DNA of 58,019 nt from Comamonadaceae bacterium UBA4962 (GTDB taxonomy: Bacteria > Pseudomonadota > Gammaproteobacteria > Burkholderiales > Burkholderiaceae_C), in NCBI GenBank assembly GCA_002397315.1, contig DHAE01000029.1, positions 24,837 to 82,855 of the forward strand. Direction: 5' to 3'. Shown here in pieces: positions 8,041 through 15,851 of this stretch. The notes beneath the pieces were generated by a model, which had not been told where the DNA came from, searched no databases, and was given only the letters and a program-made list of their open reading frames with translations. Made by a program: the position numbers and the translations under genes. Position 1 is the first letter of the stretch; the number at the start of each line of letters is the position of its first letter.

Positions 8041-8790
8041 TCAATGCGGGCTGGCCGTCGGGCGGATGATGATTTCGCTCGTGTCCACGTCGTCGGGCTG
8101 GGAGATCGCGAAGCGGATCGCGCGCGCGACGGCATCGGCGCCGATGGCCACGCGGCGGAAGGCCTTCATCTCTTCACGCCCCTGCGCGTCGGAGATGGTT
8201 TCCGCCAGTTCCGACTCGGTGACGCCCGGGCTGATGGTGGTGACGCGCAGGTCCGAATGCTCCTGGCGCAGCCCTTCCGAGATCGCCCAGACGGCGTATT
8301 TGGTGGCGCAATAGACGGCAGCCGTGGGCGAAACCGCATGCGCACCGATCGATGCCACGTTCACCACGTGGCCCGAGCGCTGGGCCTGCATCGTGGGCAG
8401 CACGGCGGCGATGCCGTGCAGCACGCCGCGGATGTTGACGTCGATCATGCGGTCCCATTCGTCCACCCGCAGCGAGGCGATCGGCGACAGCGGCATCACG
8501 CCCGCGTTGTTCACGATCACGTCGATGCGGCCGAAACGCGCGACCGCGTGGTCGGCGAAAGCCTCGACGTCGGCGCGGCGGGTGACGTCCAGCGCGCGGG
8601 CCTCGGCGATGCCGCCGTGCGCGGTGATGTCGGCCACGATGCGCTCGAGCCGGTCGGTGCGGCGGGCGCCGAGCAGCACCGTCGCGCCGCTGGCGGCGAG
8701 CAGCCGCGCCGTGGCTTCGCCGATGCCACTGCTGGCGCCGGTGACGAGGACGACTTTGGAGAGGTGGTGGTCTGGATGGTTGGCTTGCAT
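8041..8790 (-). CDS. Short-chain dehydrogenase/reductase
   Basis: A 249-residue classical SDR, NAD(P)-dependent. The nucleotide-binding TGASSGIGEA is at about residues 17-26, NNAG at about 93-96, the catalytic Ser in NVASIGAHA, and the catalytic YCATK (Tyr and Lys) around residue 158. An Arg pair (GARRTDR) after beta strand 2 favours NADPH. The PG motif (TISPGVTESEL) follows the active site. Substrate cannot be deduced. It is divergent from a LysR gene 165 bases away, a common arrangement in which the LysR protein controls the oxidoreductase. A GC-rich hairpin just past the stop (8006-8031) might terminate it but has no T tract. Confidence 0.92.
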   Translation of the reverse strand: MQANHPDHHLSKVVLVTGASSGIGEATARLLAASGATVLLGARRTDRLERIVADITAHGGIAEARALDVTRRADVEAFADHAVARFGRIDVIVNNAGVMPLSPIASLRVDEWDRMIDVNIRGVLHGIAAVLPTMQAQRSGHVVNVASIGAHAVSPTAAVYCATKYAVWAISEGLRQEHSDLRVTTISPGVTESELAETISDAQGREEMKAFRRVAIGADAVARAIRFAISQPDDVDTSEIIIRPTASPH

Positions 8791-8914
8791 GGGGATGTCC
8801 CTTTTCGTGCAGTGAGAGATGGCGGGCGAAGCCGCTTTCGGGGGCCATGGGCTCCCCGTGGAAGCACCGTTCGCGGCCCTGCAGGGAATCTAGGGACGCA
8901 GCCCCGCCACCGGT

Positions 8915-8939
8915 ACTCCCCGATCACTGACCGGGGTGT
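8915..8939. promoter_or_regulatory. Inverted repeat between SDR and LysR genes, candidate operator
   Basis: Arms ACTCCCCG and CGGGGTGT separated by nine bases; seven of eight positions pair. It sits 17 bases before the LysR start in a divergent promoter region, where a LysR dimer is expected to bind. The function is inferred from position only. Confidence 0.4.
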
Positions 8940-8955
8940 TTAGAATTTTTTGCCA

Positions 8956-9855
8956 ATGCCCGCCGATCTCAACCTGCTGCGCTTCTTCCTGGCCGTCGCG
9001 AAGGAGCAGAACTTCCGTGCGGCCGCCGACCACCTGGGCGTGACGCGCTCGGCCGTGAGCCAGGGCATCCGGCGGCTGGAAGACGGGCTGGGGATCGCGC
9101 TGGTGCAGCGCTCGACGCGCCACGTGCGCCTGACGGAAGCCGGCGAACGGCTGCACCGGCAGATCGCCGGCCCGCTCTCGACCGTGGGCGCGGCGCTGGA
9201 GGAGGTCTCGGCCGACGGCCCGGCGCGCGGCCTGCTGCGGGTGGCGGCCACGTCGATCGCGGAGCGGTTTCTGTCGGGCCCGCTGATCGCGTCGTTCGCC
9301 CGGGCGCACCCGGGCGTGACGCTCGACGTGACCGTCACCGACGAGGAATCGGACATCGTCGCGGCCGGCTTCGATGCCGGCGTGCGGCTGGGCGAGGTCA
9401 TCGAGCAGGACATGGTGGCGGTGCCGCTCACCGGGCCGCAGCGGCAGATGGTGGTCGCCACGCCGGAGTACCTGGCGGCGCACGGCCGGCCGCAGCATCC
9501 GCGCGACCTGCTCGCGCATGCCTGCATCGGCTGGCGCCCCGCTCCCGGGGTGGCGCCCTACCGCTGGGAGTTCCGGGAGGACGGCCGCGACTTCGATCTG
9601 GCGGTGGAGCCGCGCCTCACCACCAACGACATGCTGCTGATGATCCGCACCGCGCTTTCGGGCGCCGGCATCACCATCGGCATGGAGGAGACCTTCGCGC
9701 CCTACATCGCGCGCGGCGAACTGGTGCCGGTGCTGGAGGAGTTCCTGCCGCGCTTCCCTGGCTTCTTCCTGTACTTTCCGAGCCGCCGGAACCCGCCGCG
9801 CAAGCTGCGGGCGCTGGTGGAGCACGTGCGGGCGTGGCACGACCGGACCAACTGA
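8956..9855 (+). CDS. LysR-family transcriptional regulator
   Basis: A 299-residue LysR regulator. The winged HTH occupies residues 4-62 (LRFFLAVAKEQNFRAAADHL, then VTRSAVSQGIRRLE), followed by the substrate-binding domain from about residue 90. The ATG at 8956 was taken; a TTG six bases earlier is possible but adds only two residues. Divergent from the SDR gene, which is therefore its likely target, through the inverted repeat at 8915-8939. The C-terminal segment (YFPSRRNPPRKLRALVEHV) is typical of the LysR branch that regulates oxidoreductases. The effector is unknown. It converges on the trehalase gene. Confidence 0.93.
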   Translation: MPADLNLLRFFLAVAKEQNFRAAADHLGVTRSAVSQGIRRLEDGLGIALVQRSTRHVRLTEAGERLHRQIAGPLSTVGAALEEVSADGPARGLLRVAATSIAERFLSGPLIASFARAHPGVTLDVTVTDEESDIVAAGFDAGVRLGEVIEQDMVAVPLTGPQRQMVVATPEYLAAHGRPQHPRDLLAHACIGWRPAPGVAPYRWEFREDGRDFDLAVEPRLTTNDMLLMIRTALSGAGITIGMEETFAPYIARGELVPVLEEFLPRFPGFFLYFPSRRNPPRKLRALVEHVRAWHDRTN

Positions 9856-9882
9856 CCCGGGCGGCCCCTCACCCCACGGGTA

Positions 9883-11610
9883 TCAGCCCTTCCATACAGG
9901 ATCGCCCAGCCAGCCGCGCACCACGCCGTTCGTCCAGCCAAAGCCGTCCTGCAGCGGGTATTCGCCGCCGTCGCCGCCGGCGGGCGCCTCGCCGCCTTTT
10001 TCAACGAGCGCGTACTTCTCCACGAGCCGGCCCTCTTTGTCGTACACGTGGCGCACCGTGGCGAGCCAGCGCTCGCGGATGTCCTGGGCCAGCTCGCGGC
10101 AGGCCTCGTCCTCGTCGCCGTAGCGTGCGAAGCCTTCCGCGCCCATCCATTGCAGGGGCGCCCAGCCGTTGGGCCGGTCCCACTGCTCGCCGCTCGCGAT
10201 CTCGGTGGTGGCGAGGCCGCCGCCCACCAGCAGGCGCTGCCGCACGGTGGCGGCCAGCGCGCGCGCCTGCGCCAGCGTGGCCGTGCCGGTGAAGAGCGGC
10301 GCCACCGTCGCGCCGTTGAGAACGGGCCGGGGCACACCGTTGCCCCAGTCGTAATCCAGGAAAGCGCCGGCCTCGTCGTTCCAGAAGAAGCGCGTGATCG
10401 CCTCGGCGCGACGTTCGGCGCGGCGGTCGAATTCCTGGGCGGTGGCGGTATCGCCGGCCTCGCGGCTCAGGCGGGCGATCATGGTTTCGCTCGCATGCAG
10501 CAGCGCGTTCAGGTCCACGGGCAGGATGCGCGTGGTGCAGATGCCGGCCAGGCAGGCGGTGCGCGTGGCGGCGGCATCCAGGTCGTCGAGCCAGCGCGAG
10601 CTGAAATCCCAGCCCGATTCGGCGGCGGCGCGCAGGTTGCGGAACACTTCGGCCGCCGGGCGGGTGCAGGCGGCGGCGGTCTCCATGTCTTCGCGCCAGG
10701 ATTCCTCGCGCGGGGTGTCGCGGTCGTCCCAGTAGCGGTTGAGCACGTGACCATCCGGCAATCCCACCACGCGGCGGTGCGCGCTGCCTTCCGCGAGGTC
10801 GTCGGCGCCGTCCATCCAGAACGCGTATTCGCGCAGCATCTGCGGCAGGTAGCGGTGCGCGCCCTGGCCGCGGGTGGATTCGCACAGGCCCGCCATCAGC
10901 GCGAACACGGGCGGCTGCGAGCGGCTCAGGTAGTAGGTGCGGGTGCCGTTGGGCACGTGTCCGTAGGTGTCGATGAGGTAGGCGAAGTTGTCCGTCATCG
11001 CATGCAGCAGCCGCGGGCGGCCGCTCGGCACCAGGCCCAGCATGGTGAAGTACGAATCCCAGTAGTACATCTCGACGAACCGGCCACCGGGCACGACGTA
11101 GGCATGCGGCAGCTCCAGCAGCGAGCCGCGGTGGGGGTGGTGCGCGGGATGGCGCGCCAGTTCGTCCCACAGTGCGTCGATGTGCGCGGCCAGAGGCAGG
11201 CCCGGTGGCGCGGTGGTGCGTTCGCAGGCGCTGCGCGGCGGCGCGAAATGCCGGTGCACGAAGGCGGCGAGATCGAACCCGGGCTGGCCCTGCTCGGCGC
11301 GGTAGGCGGTCAGGATGTCTTCGGGCGGCATGCGCGGCGCGCAGTCCACGAAGGTCTTGGAATCCTCGAAGACGCGCTGGCGCTGCACTTCCACGAACAG
11401 CTCCTGGTACCGGTCGGCGGGCGAACGCGTATCTGGCTGGGGCACGCTGCGCGCGGCGGCATCGCGGGCCGAGGGCGTGGCATCGATCGGGCCGGCGCCC
11501 TCGATGGGCGGCGGGGTTCCGCCGGGCGTGCCGGCCGTGCGGAGCGCGTGCGGCAGGGAGGTGGGCCCGGATCCGGGAGATGTGTCGGGGGAGGAAGGCT
11601 GGGCGGACAT
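9883..11610 (-). CDS. Trehalase (glycoside hydrolase family 37)
   Basis: A protein of about 575 residues that hydrolyses alpha,alpha-trehalose to two glucose. Family signatures: PGGRFVEMYYWDSYF (trehalase signature 1) at about residue 173, ESGWDFSSRW with the catalytic acid Asp, QWDRPNGWAPLQW (signature 2), and GGEYPLQDGFGWTNG with the catalytic Glu near the C-terminus. All catalytic residues are present. From the ATG at 11610 there is no hydrophobic signal peptide but about 65 residues of Pro/Ser/Ala-rich sequence, so a cytoplasmic TreF-like role is more likely than a periplasmic TreA-like one. Neither this start nor the in-frame ATG at 11655 has a good ribosome binding site, so the N-terminus is uncertain. 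Confidence 0.9.
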   Translation of the reverse strand: MSAQPSSPDTSPGSGPTSLPHALRTAGTPGGTPPPIEGAGPIDATPSARDAAARSVPQPDTRSPADRYQELFVEVQRQRVFEDSKTFVDCAPRMPPEDILTAYRAEQGQPGFDLAAFVHRHFAPPRSACERTTAPPGLPLAAHIDALWDELARHPAHHPHRGSLLELPHAYVVPGGRFVEMYYWDSYFTMLGLVPSGRPRLLHAMTDNFAYLIDTYGHVPNGTRTYYLSRSQPPVFALMAGLCESTRGQGAHRYLPQMLREYAFWMDGADDLAEGSAHRRVVGLPDGHVLNRYWDDRDTPREESWREDMETAAACTRPAAEVFRNLRAAAESGWDFSSRWLDDLDAAATRTACLAGICTTRILPVDLNALLHASETMIARLSREAGDTATAQEFDRRAERRAEAITRFFWNDEAGAFLDYDWGNGVPRPVLNGATVAPLFTGTATLAQARALAATVRQRLLVGGGLATTEIASGEQWDRPNGWAPLQWMGAEGFARYGDEDEACRELAQDIRERWLATVRHVYDKEGRLVEKYALVEKGGEAPAGGDGGEYPLQDGFGWTNGVVRGWLGDPVWKG

Positions 11611-11781
11611 GCGTGCGGGTGCGGCGTAAGGGGGCGGCCAGCTACGGCCGAGCATGCCCCATTGGACACCACGGTGCCCGGCCGGACGCGTGGCGAACGC
11701 CCCGCTGCCGCGTCGGACACGCCCTACCCGACCGTACCGGCCATGCCCTGCGCTGCGCGCAGGCCGCCGCGCAAGGACCGC

Positions 11782-12234
11782 TCAGGCAGGCCGCGTGCCG
11801 CCGCCGGTGATGTACTGCTCCATCTGCTCGATCAGGAACTGCTGCTCCGAGATCACGTCCTTCACCAGATCGCCGATGGAGATCAGGCCGGCGAGCGTGC
11901 CGTCTTCCTCCACCACGGGCAGGTGGCGCAACCGGTTCTCGCTCATGAGGGCCAGGCACTGGCCGCTGGTCTGCGCGGGCCGTACGAAGCGCACCGCGCT
12001 GGTCATCACGTCCGCCACGCGCGTCTCGCCCGAGGTACGGCCCAGCAGCGCCACCTTGCGCGCATAGTCGCGTTCGGTGACGATGCCGGCGATGCGGCCC
12101 TCTTCCAGCACGAGCAGCGCTCCGATGCCCTTGTCGGCCATCAGGCGCAGGGCGTCGAGCATCGAGTCCGAGGGTGCGACGGAGTAGACCCCCTGGTGGG
12201 CCTTGGATTTGAGGATGTCTGCAACTGCGGTCAT
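11782..12234 (-). CDS. Tandem CBS-domain protein
   Basis: A 150-residue stand-alone CBS pair: CBS1 at about residues 15-65 (DSMLDALRLMADKGIGALLV, then GIVTERDY) and CBS2 at about 78-130 (VADVMTS, RLRHLPVVEEDG, GLISIGDLVK). Such pairs bind adenine nucleotides and act as energy sensors for a partner that is often encoded elsewhere. The tail (FLIEQMEQYITGG) is characteristic of a proteobacterial group of these proteins. The start at 12234 gives the expected N-terminus. It lies 156 bases downstream of the Aer-type receptor gene on the same strand, with a small GC hairpin in the gap; co-transcription is possible but not required. Confidence 0.92.
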   Translation of the reverse strand: MTAVADILKSKAHQGVYSVAPSDSMLDALRLMADKGIGALLVLEEGRIAGIVTERDYARKVALLGRTSGETRVADVMTSAVRFVRPAQTSGQCLALMSENRLRHLPVVEEDGTLAGLISIGDLVKDVISEQQFLIEQMEQYITGGGTRPA

Positions 12235-12390
12235 GAAACCTCCCGGTGCTGAGGGGCGAACGCCCCCGGCGCCAGTGTGCAGCCAACCCAGGCGGACTGC
12301 AACGGGGGCCGTGCCGGCCGTGCGCGGCTCCCCAGCACGGGCTGGCGCGAAGCCGCGGCAGCAGGCGAAAGAAGCGGCCGCTGCCGGGCC

Positions 12391-14043
12391 TCAGCGCGGC
12401 GCAGGCAGCGCGGCGGCGACGGGCCTGCCGGCCTTGGCCGCCTTGCGCAGGGCCACCGCGTCGGGCGCCGTGGCGCGGGCGCCCCGCTCCAGCCGGAACA
12501 CCTGCACCGATTCCGACACGGTCTGCGCCTGGCGCTCCAGCTCGATGGCCAGCGCGGCGCTTTCCTCCACCAACGCGGCGTTCTGCTGGGTGATGGTGTC
12601 CAGCTGGGCCACGGCCGCATTCACCTGCGAGATGCCGGAGAGCTGTTCGGTCGACGCGCTGTGGATCTCCCCGATGAACACGCCCACGCGGCGCACGAGT
12701 TCGAGCGATTCCTGCATGGTCCGGCGGGCACCGTCGGTGCGTGCATGGCCCTCGCCCACCCTCGCCGCGGACTCCTCGATCAACTGGCGGATCTCCTTGG
12801 CGGCGGACTGGGTGCGCTGCGACAGGCTGCGCACCTCGGCCGCCACCACGGCGAAGCCGCGGCCGTGCTCGCCCGCGCGCGCTGCTTCCACGGCCGCGTT
12901 CAGCGCGAGGATGTTGGTCTGGAAGGCGATCGAGTCGATCAATCCGGTGATCTCGCCGATGCGGCCGGACGAGGTCTGGATCTCGCGCATGGTCGCGGCC
13001 ACCTCGTCCACTGCGCCGCTGGTGCGCTCGGCCACGCCCGTGGCCTGCTGGGCGAGTTCGCTGGCCTGGCGTGCGGAGTCGGCCGTCTGCTTCACCGTTC
13101 CGGTGATCTCTTCCATCGAGGCGGCCGTCTGCTGCAGGTTGCTCGCCTGGTTCTCGGTGCGGGAAGACAGTTCCTGGTTGCCCTGGGCGATCTCGCGGCT
13201 CGACAGGCGCATCTTGTCGCTCTCCTGCCGGGCATCCCGCACGATCGAGAGCAGGTTCACGTTGAGCTGCGCGAGCGCGCGCTGCAGTTCGCCGGTCAGG
13301 CCCGAACGCGTCACCGCCACGCTCTGCGTCAGGTCGCCGGCGGCCATGCGGTTGGCCGCGCCCACCATCTGCGCGAGGGGCAGCACCGCGGCGCCGCGCA
13401 CATACGCGAAACCGCCGATGGCCACGCCGGTGACGGCCAGCCAGGCCAGAGCGGCCACCATGCCCGATGCCGGAACGGCCCAGGCCACGAGCACGGCCGC
13501 CAGCCACAGGGCGGCGAACGCCAGGGCCACGCGGCCGGCGAGGCCGATGTCCATCGCCTGGGCGACTCGCCCCGAGAGCGTTCGGCGCACCAGCCGGCCG
13601 CGCTGCAGCGCATGCACCGTGCGGCCGGCCTGCTTCTCCGCGCGCATGCGGGCGTAGAGCGCTTCCGCACCCGCGATCTGTTCACGCGAGGCCTCGGTGC
13701 GCACCGACATGTAGCCCACCGGCCGCCCATCGTCCATCAGCGGCGTCACGTTGGCCATGACCCAGTAGTACGAGCCGTCCTTGCGGCGGTTCTTCACCGC
13801 GGCGGACCACGGCCACCCGGCGGCGATGGTTTCCCACATGTCGCGGAACGCCTCTTCCGGCATGTCCGGGTGGCGGATCATGTTGTGCGGCTGGCCCAGC
13901 AGTTCCGCGCGCTCGTAGCCGCTCACCTCCACGAACATCGGATTGCAGTACAGGATGCGTCCCTGCAGGTCGGTGGTGGACACCAGGGTCTCGCCGTGCG
14001 GGAAGGGGTACTCCTGGGTGGTGACGGGAAGGTTGATGCGCAT
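12391..14043 (-). CDS. aer: Aer-type PAS chemoreceptor for energy taxis
   Basis: A 550-residue receptor. The N-terminal PAS domain (residues 10-115) follows E. coli Aer closely: TLVSTTDLQGRILYCN, SGYERAELLGQPHNMIRHPD, PWSAAVKNRRKDGSYYWV. In Aer this domain binds FAD and reads the redox state of the electron-transport chain. A membrane-anchoring region (about 165-215) follows with two closely spaced hydrophobic segments and no periplasmic domain, then HAMP-like sequence and an MCP signalling domain whose tip includes IDSIAFQTNILALNAAVEAA. A CheB/CheR C-terminal pentapeptide is not present. The ATG at 14043 has GAGGAG in front. It has its own promoter region, divergent from the efflux operon, and would signal to a CheA encoded outside this window. 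Confidence 0.92.
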   Translation of the reverse strand: MRINLPVTTQEYPFPHGETLVSTTDLQGRILYCNPMFVEVSGYERAELLGQPHNMIRHPDMPEEAFRDMWETIAAGWPWSAAVKNRRKDGSYYWVMANVTPLMDDGRPVGYMSVRTEASREQIAGAEALYARMRAEKQAGRTVHALQRGRLVRRTLSGRVAQAMDIGLAGRVALAFAALWLAAVLVAWAVPASGMVAALAWLAVTGVAIGGFAYVRGAAVLPLAQMVGAANRMAAGDLTQSVAVTRSGLTGELQRALAQLNVNLLSIVRDARQESDKMRLSSREIAQGNQELSSRTENQASNLQQTAASMEEITGTVKQTADSARQASELAQQATGVAERTSGAVDEVAATMREIQTSSGRIGEITGLIDSIAFQTNILALNAAVEAARAGEHGRGFAVVAAEVRSLSQRTQSAAKEIRQLIEESAARVGEGHARTDGARRTMQESLELVRRVGVFIGEIHSASTEQLSGISQVNAAVAQLDTITQQNAALVEESAALAIELERQAQTVSESVQVFRLERGARATAPDAVALRKAAKAGRPVAAALPAPR

Positions 14044-14515
14044 GGGGTCTCCTCGCTGCGGGATGTCTTTGTCGGAACGTACGGCCAGCGGCGCCTCCGG
14101 CCGGCCGCCTCGAAATATGACCGAAATGCGACAAAATTGATGCAATTGGACGCAACCGGTCCATAGAAGGAATCAGAGAGCAGGGCACAAAGGTTAATTT
14201 CCGCCTTGATCTCGCGCTTTTGTCCTACATCGCAAGTCGTTGCCGCACTGCGTATTTCTCGCTGCGGTGCAGCCGGTGTGCCGCTCGGCGGAACGCGCGG
14301 TCACGTCACGATGGAATTCGGAATTCAATCACGCCCCCGGCACTGTGGCGCCGCCTCCACTCTGCAAGCCAGGTGCAAGCATTCCGCACTATGCGCGGTA
14401 ACGCTCCCGACGGCCGACCGGGAGCCGAAATGGAACGTGGCCGCGCCGGGGCCCGTACTTCACAAGCCGTTTTCATTCGGCGGCGAGAATGGCCGGCTCC
14501 CCCGCAGCGCCCGCC
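14044..14515. other. Divergent intergenic region, aer / RND efflux operon
   Basis: About 470 bases without a convincing gene. It must hold the promoters of both divergent units. I see a short direct repeat GGAATTC-GGAATTC near 14310-14325 and an A/T-richer patch at 14110-14160 suitable for the aer promoter, but no clear sigma-28 box and no TetR-type operator. No regulator gene for the efflux pump lies next to it. Confidence 0.5.
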
Positions 14516-15844
14516 ATGAATTCCACGCCCCACCGCACCGCCCGCCCCGCTTCCTCGTCTGCCGCCTTCGACGTCGTCCATCCGCCCGCACTGCCGCACG
14601 CTGCTCCCACCGTGCGAGGGGCGAGCGCCCTGTGGCTCGTGCTGGGGCTGGCCTTGGCCGGCTGCTCCGACAAGGCCCCGCCGCCGGCGCCGCGCGGCCC
14701 GGTGGAGGTGGGCGTGGTGACGGTGCAGCCGGAGCGCCAGTCGGTGACCACCGAGCTGCCCGGCCGCACCAGCGCGCACCTCGTGGCCGAAATCCGGCCT
14801 CAGGTGGGTGGCATCGTGCAGAAGCGGCTGTTCACCGAAGGGGTGGACGTGAAGGCGGGCCAGGTGCTCTACCAGCTCGACCCGGCGCCGTTCGAGGCGG
14901 CGCTCGCCAGCGCGCAGGCATCGCTCGCCCGCGCCCAGGCCACGGCCGGCTCGGCGGAAGCGAACGCGCGGCGCAATGCCGAGCTGGCGAAGATCGAGGC
15001 GGTGAGCCGGCAGGTGGCCGACGACAGCCAGGCCGCGGCCCAGCAGGCGCGGTCGGACGTCGCCGTGGCGCGCGCCTCGGTAGAGACCGCCCGCATCAAT
15101 CTGGGCTATGCCCGCATCCGCGCGCCGATCTCCGGGCGCACGGCGATCTCCACGGTCACGCCCGGCGCGCTGGTCACGGCCAACCAGACCACCGCGCTCA
15201 CCACCATTTCCCAGCTCGATCCGCTCTACGTGGACGTCACCCAGTCGAGCACGGAGGTGCTGCGCTGGAAGACCGACCTGGCGCAGGGCCGGCTGCAGCG
15301 CGCGGGCGAGGGCCAGGCGCGCATGCGGCTCAAGCTGGAGGACGGCAGCACGTACGCCCATCCGGGCCGGCTGCAGTTCAGCGGCGTCACCGTGAACCCG
15401 ACCACCGGCGCCGTGACGCTGCGCGGGGTGGTCCCCAACCCGGACGGGCTGCTGCTGCCCGGCATGTACGTGCGCGCGGTGCTGGAGACCGGCGTGAACG
15501 AGCAGGCCCTGCTCGTGCCCCAGCAAGGCGTGACGCGCGACGCGGCGGGCAACGCCAGCGTGCTCGTCGCCAACGCGCAGGACAAGGTGGAGCGCCGCGG
15601 TATCGAGGTGGGCGCGGCAGTGGGCAACCGCTGGGTGGCGATGGCGGGCATGGCCCCGGGCGACCGGGTCATCGTGGACGGCCTGCAGCGCATCCAGCCG
15701 GGCGACGCGGTGAAGCCGGTGGAGGTGAAGACCCCGCCGCAGGGCGCCGCGCCCGCGCAGGGCTCTTCGGCTTCGGCTTCGGCTTCGGCTTCGGCTTCGG
15801 CTTCGGCATCGGCATCGGCGCCTGCATCGGCGGCCTCGCGCTGA
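14516..15844 (+). CDS. RND efflux periplasmic adaptor subunit (AcrA/MexA type)
   Basis: A protein of about 442 residues and a membrane-fusion lipoprotein: the lipobox LALAGC lies near residue 50, after an unusually long N-terminal segment. Mature domains follow in family order: beta-barrel/lipoyl half (VEVGVVTVQPERQSVTTELP), alpha-helical hairpin (residues ~110-170, Ala/Arg-rich), second lipoyl half (LGYARIRAPISGRTAISTVT), beta-barrel and membrane-proximal domain. It bridges the inner-membrane pump and the outer-membrane channel encoded next. The C-terminus is a Ser-Ala dipeptide repeat made by a hexanucleotide tandem repeat. The start is uncertain: ATG at 14489 or 14516, neither with a strong ribosome binding site. 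Confidence 0.93.
   Translation: MNSTPHRTARPASSSAAFDVVHPPALPHAAPTVRGASALWLVLGLALAGCSDKAPPPAPRGPVEVGVVTVQPERQSVTTELPGRTSAHLVAEIRPQVGGIVQKRLFTEGVDVKAGQVLYQLDPAPFEAALASAQASLARAQATAGSAEANARRNAELAKIEAVSRQVADDSQAAAQQARSDVAVARASVETARINLGYARIRAPISGRTAISTVTPGALVTANQTTALTTISQLDPLYVDVTQSSTEVLRWKTDLAQGRLQRAGEGQARMRLKLEDGSTYAHPGRLQFSGVTVNPTTGAVTLRGVVPNPDGLLLPGMYVRAVLETGVNEQALLVPQQGVTRDAAGNASVLVANAQDKVERRGIEVGAAVGNRWVAMAGMAPGDRVIVDGLQRIQPGDAVKPVEVKTPPQGAAPAQGSSASASASASASASASASAPASAASR
15766..15819 (+). repeat. In-frame hexanucleotide tandem repeat
   Basis: Seven copies of TTCGGC followed by two of ATCGGC, encoding alternating Ser and Ala at the C-terminus of the adaptor protein. A unit of six bases means copy-number slippage adds or removes Ser-Ala pairs without a frameshift. 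Confidence 0.9.
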
Positions 15845-15851
15845 GGACGCC

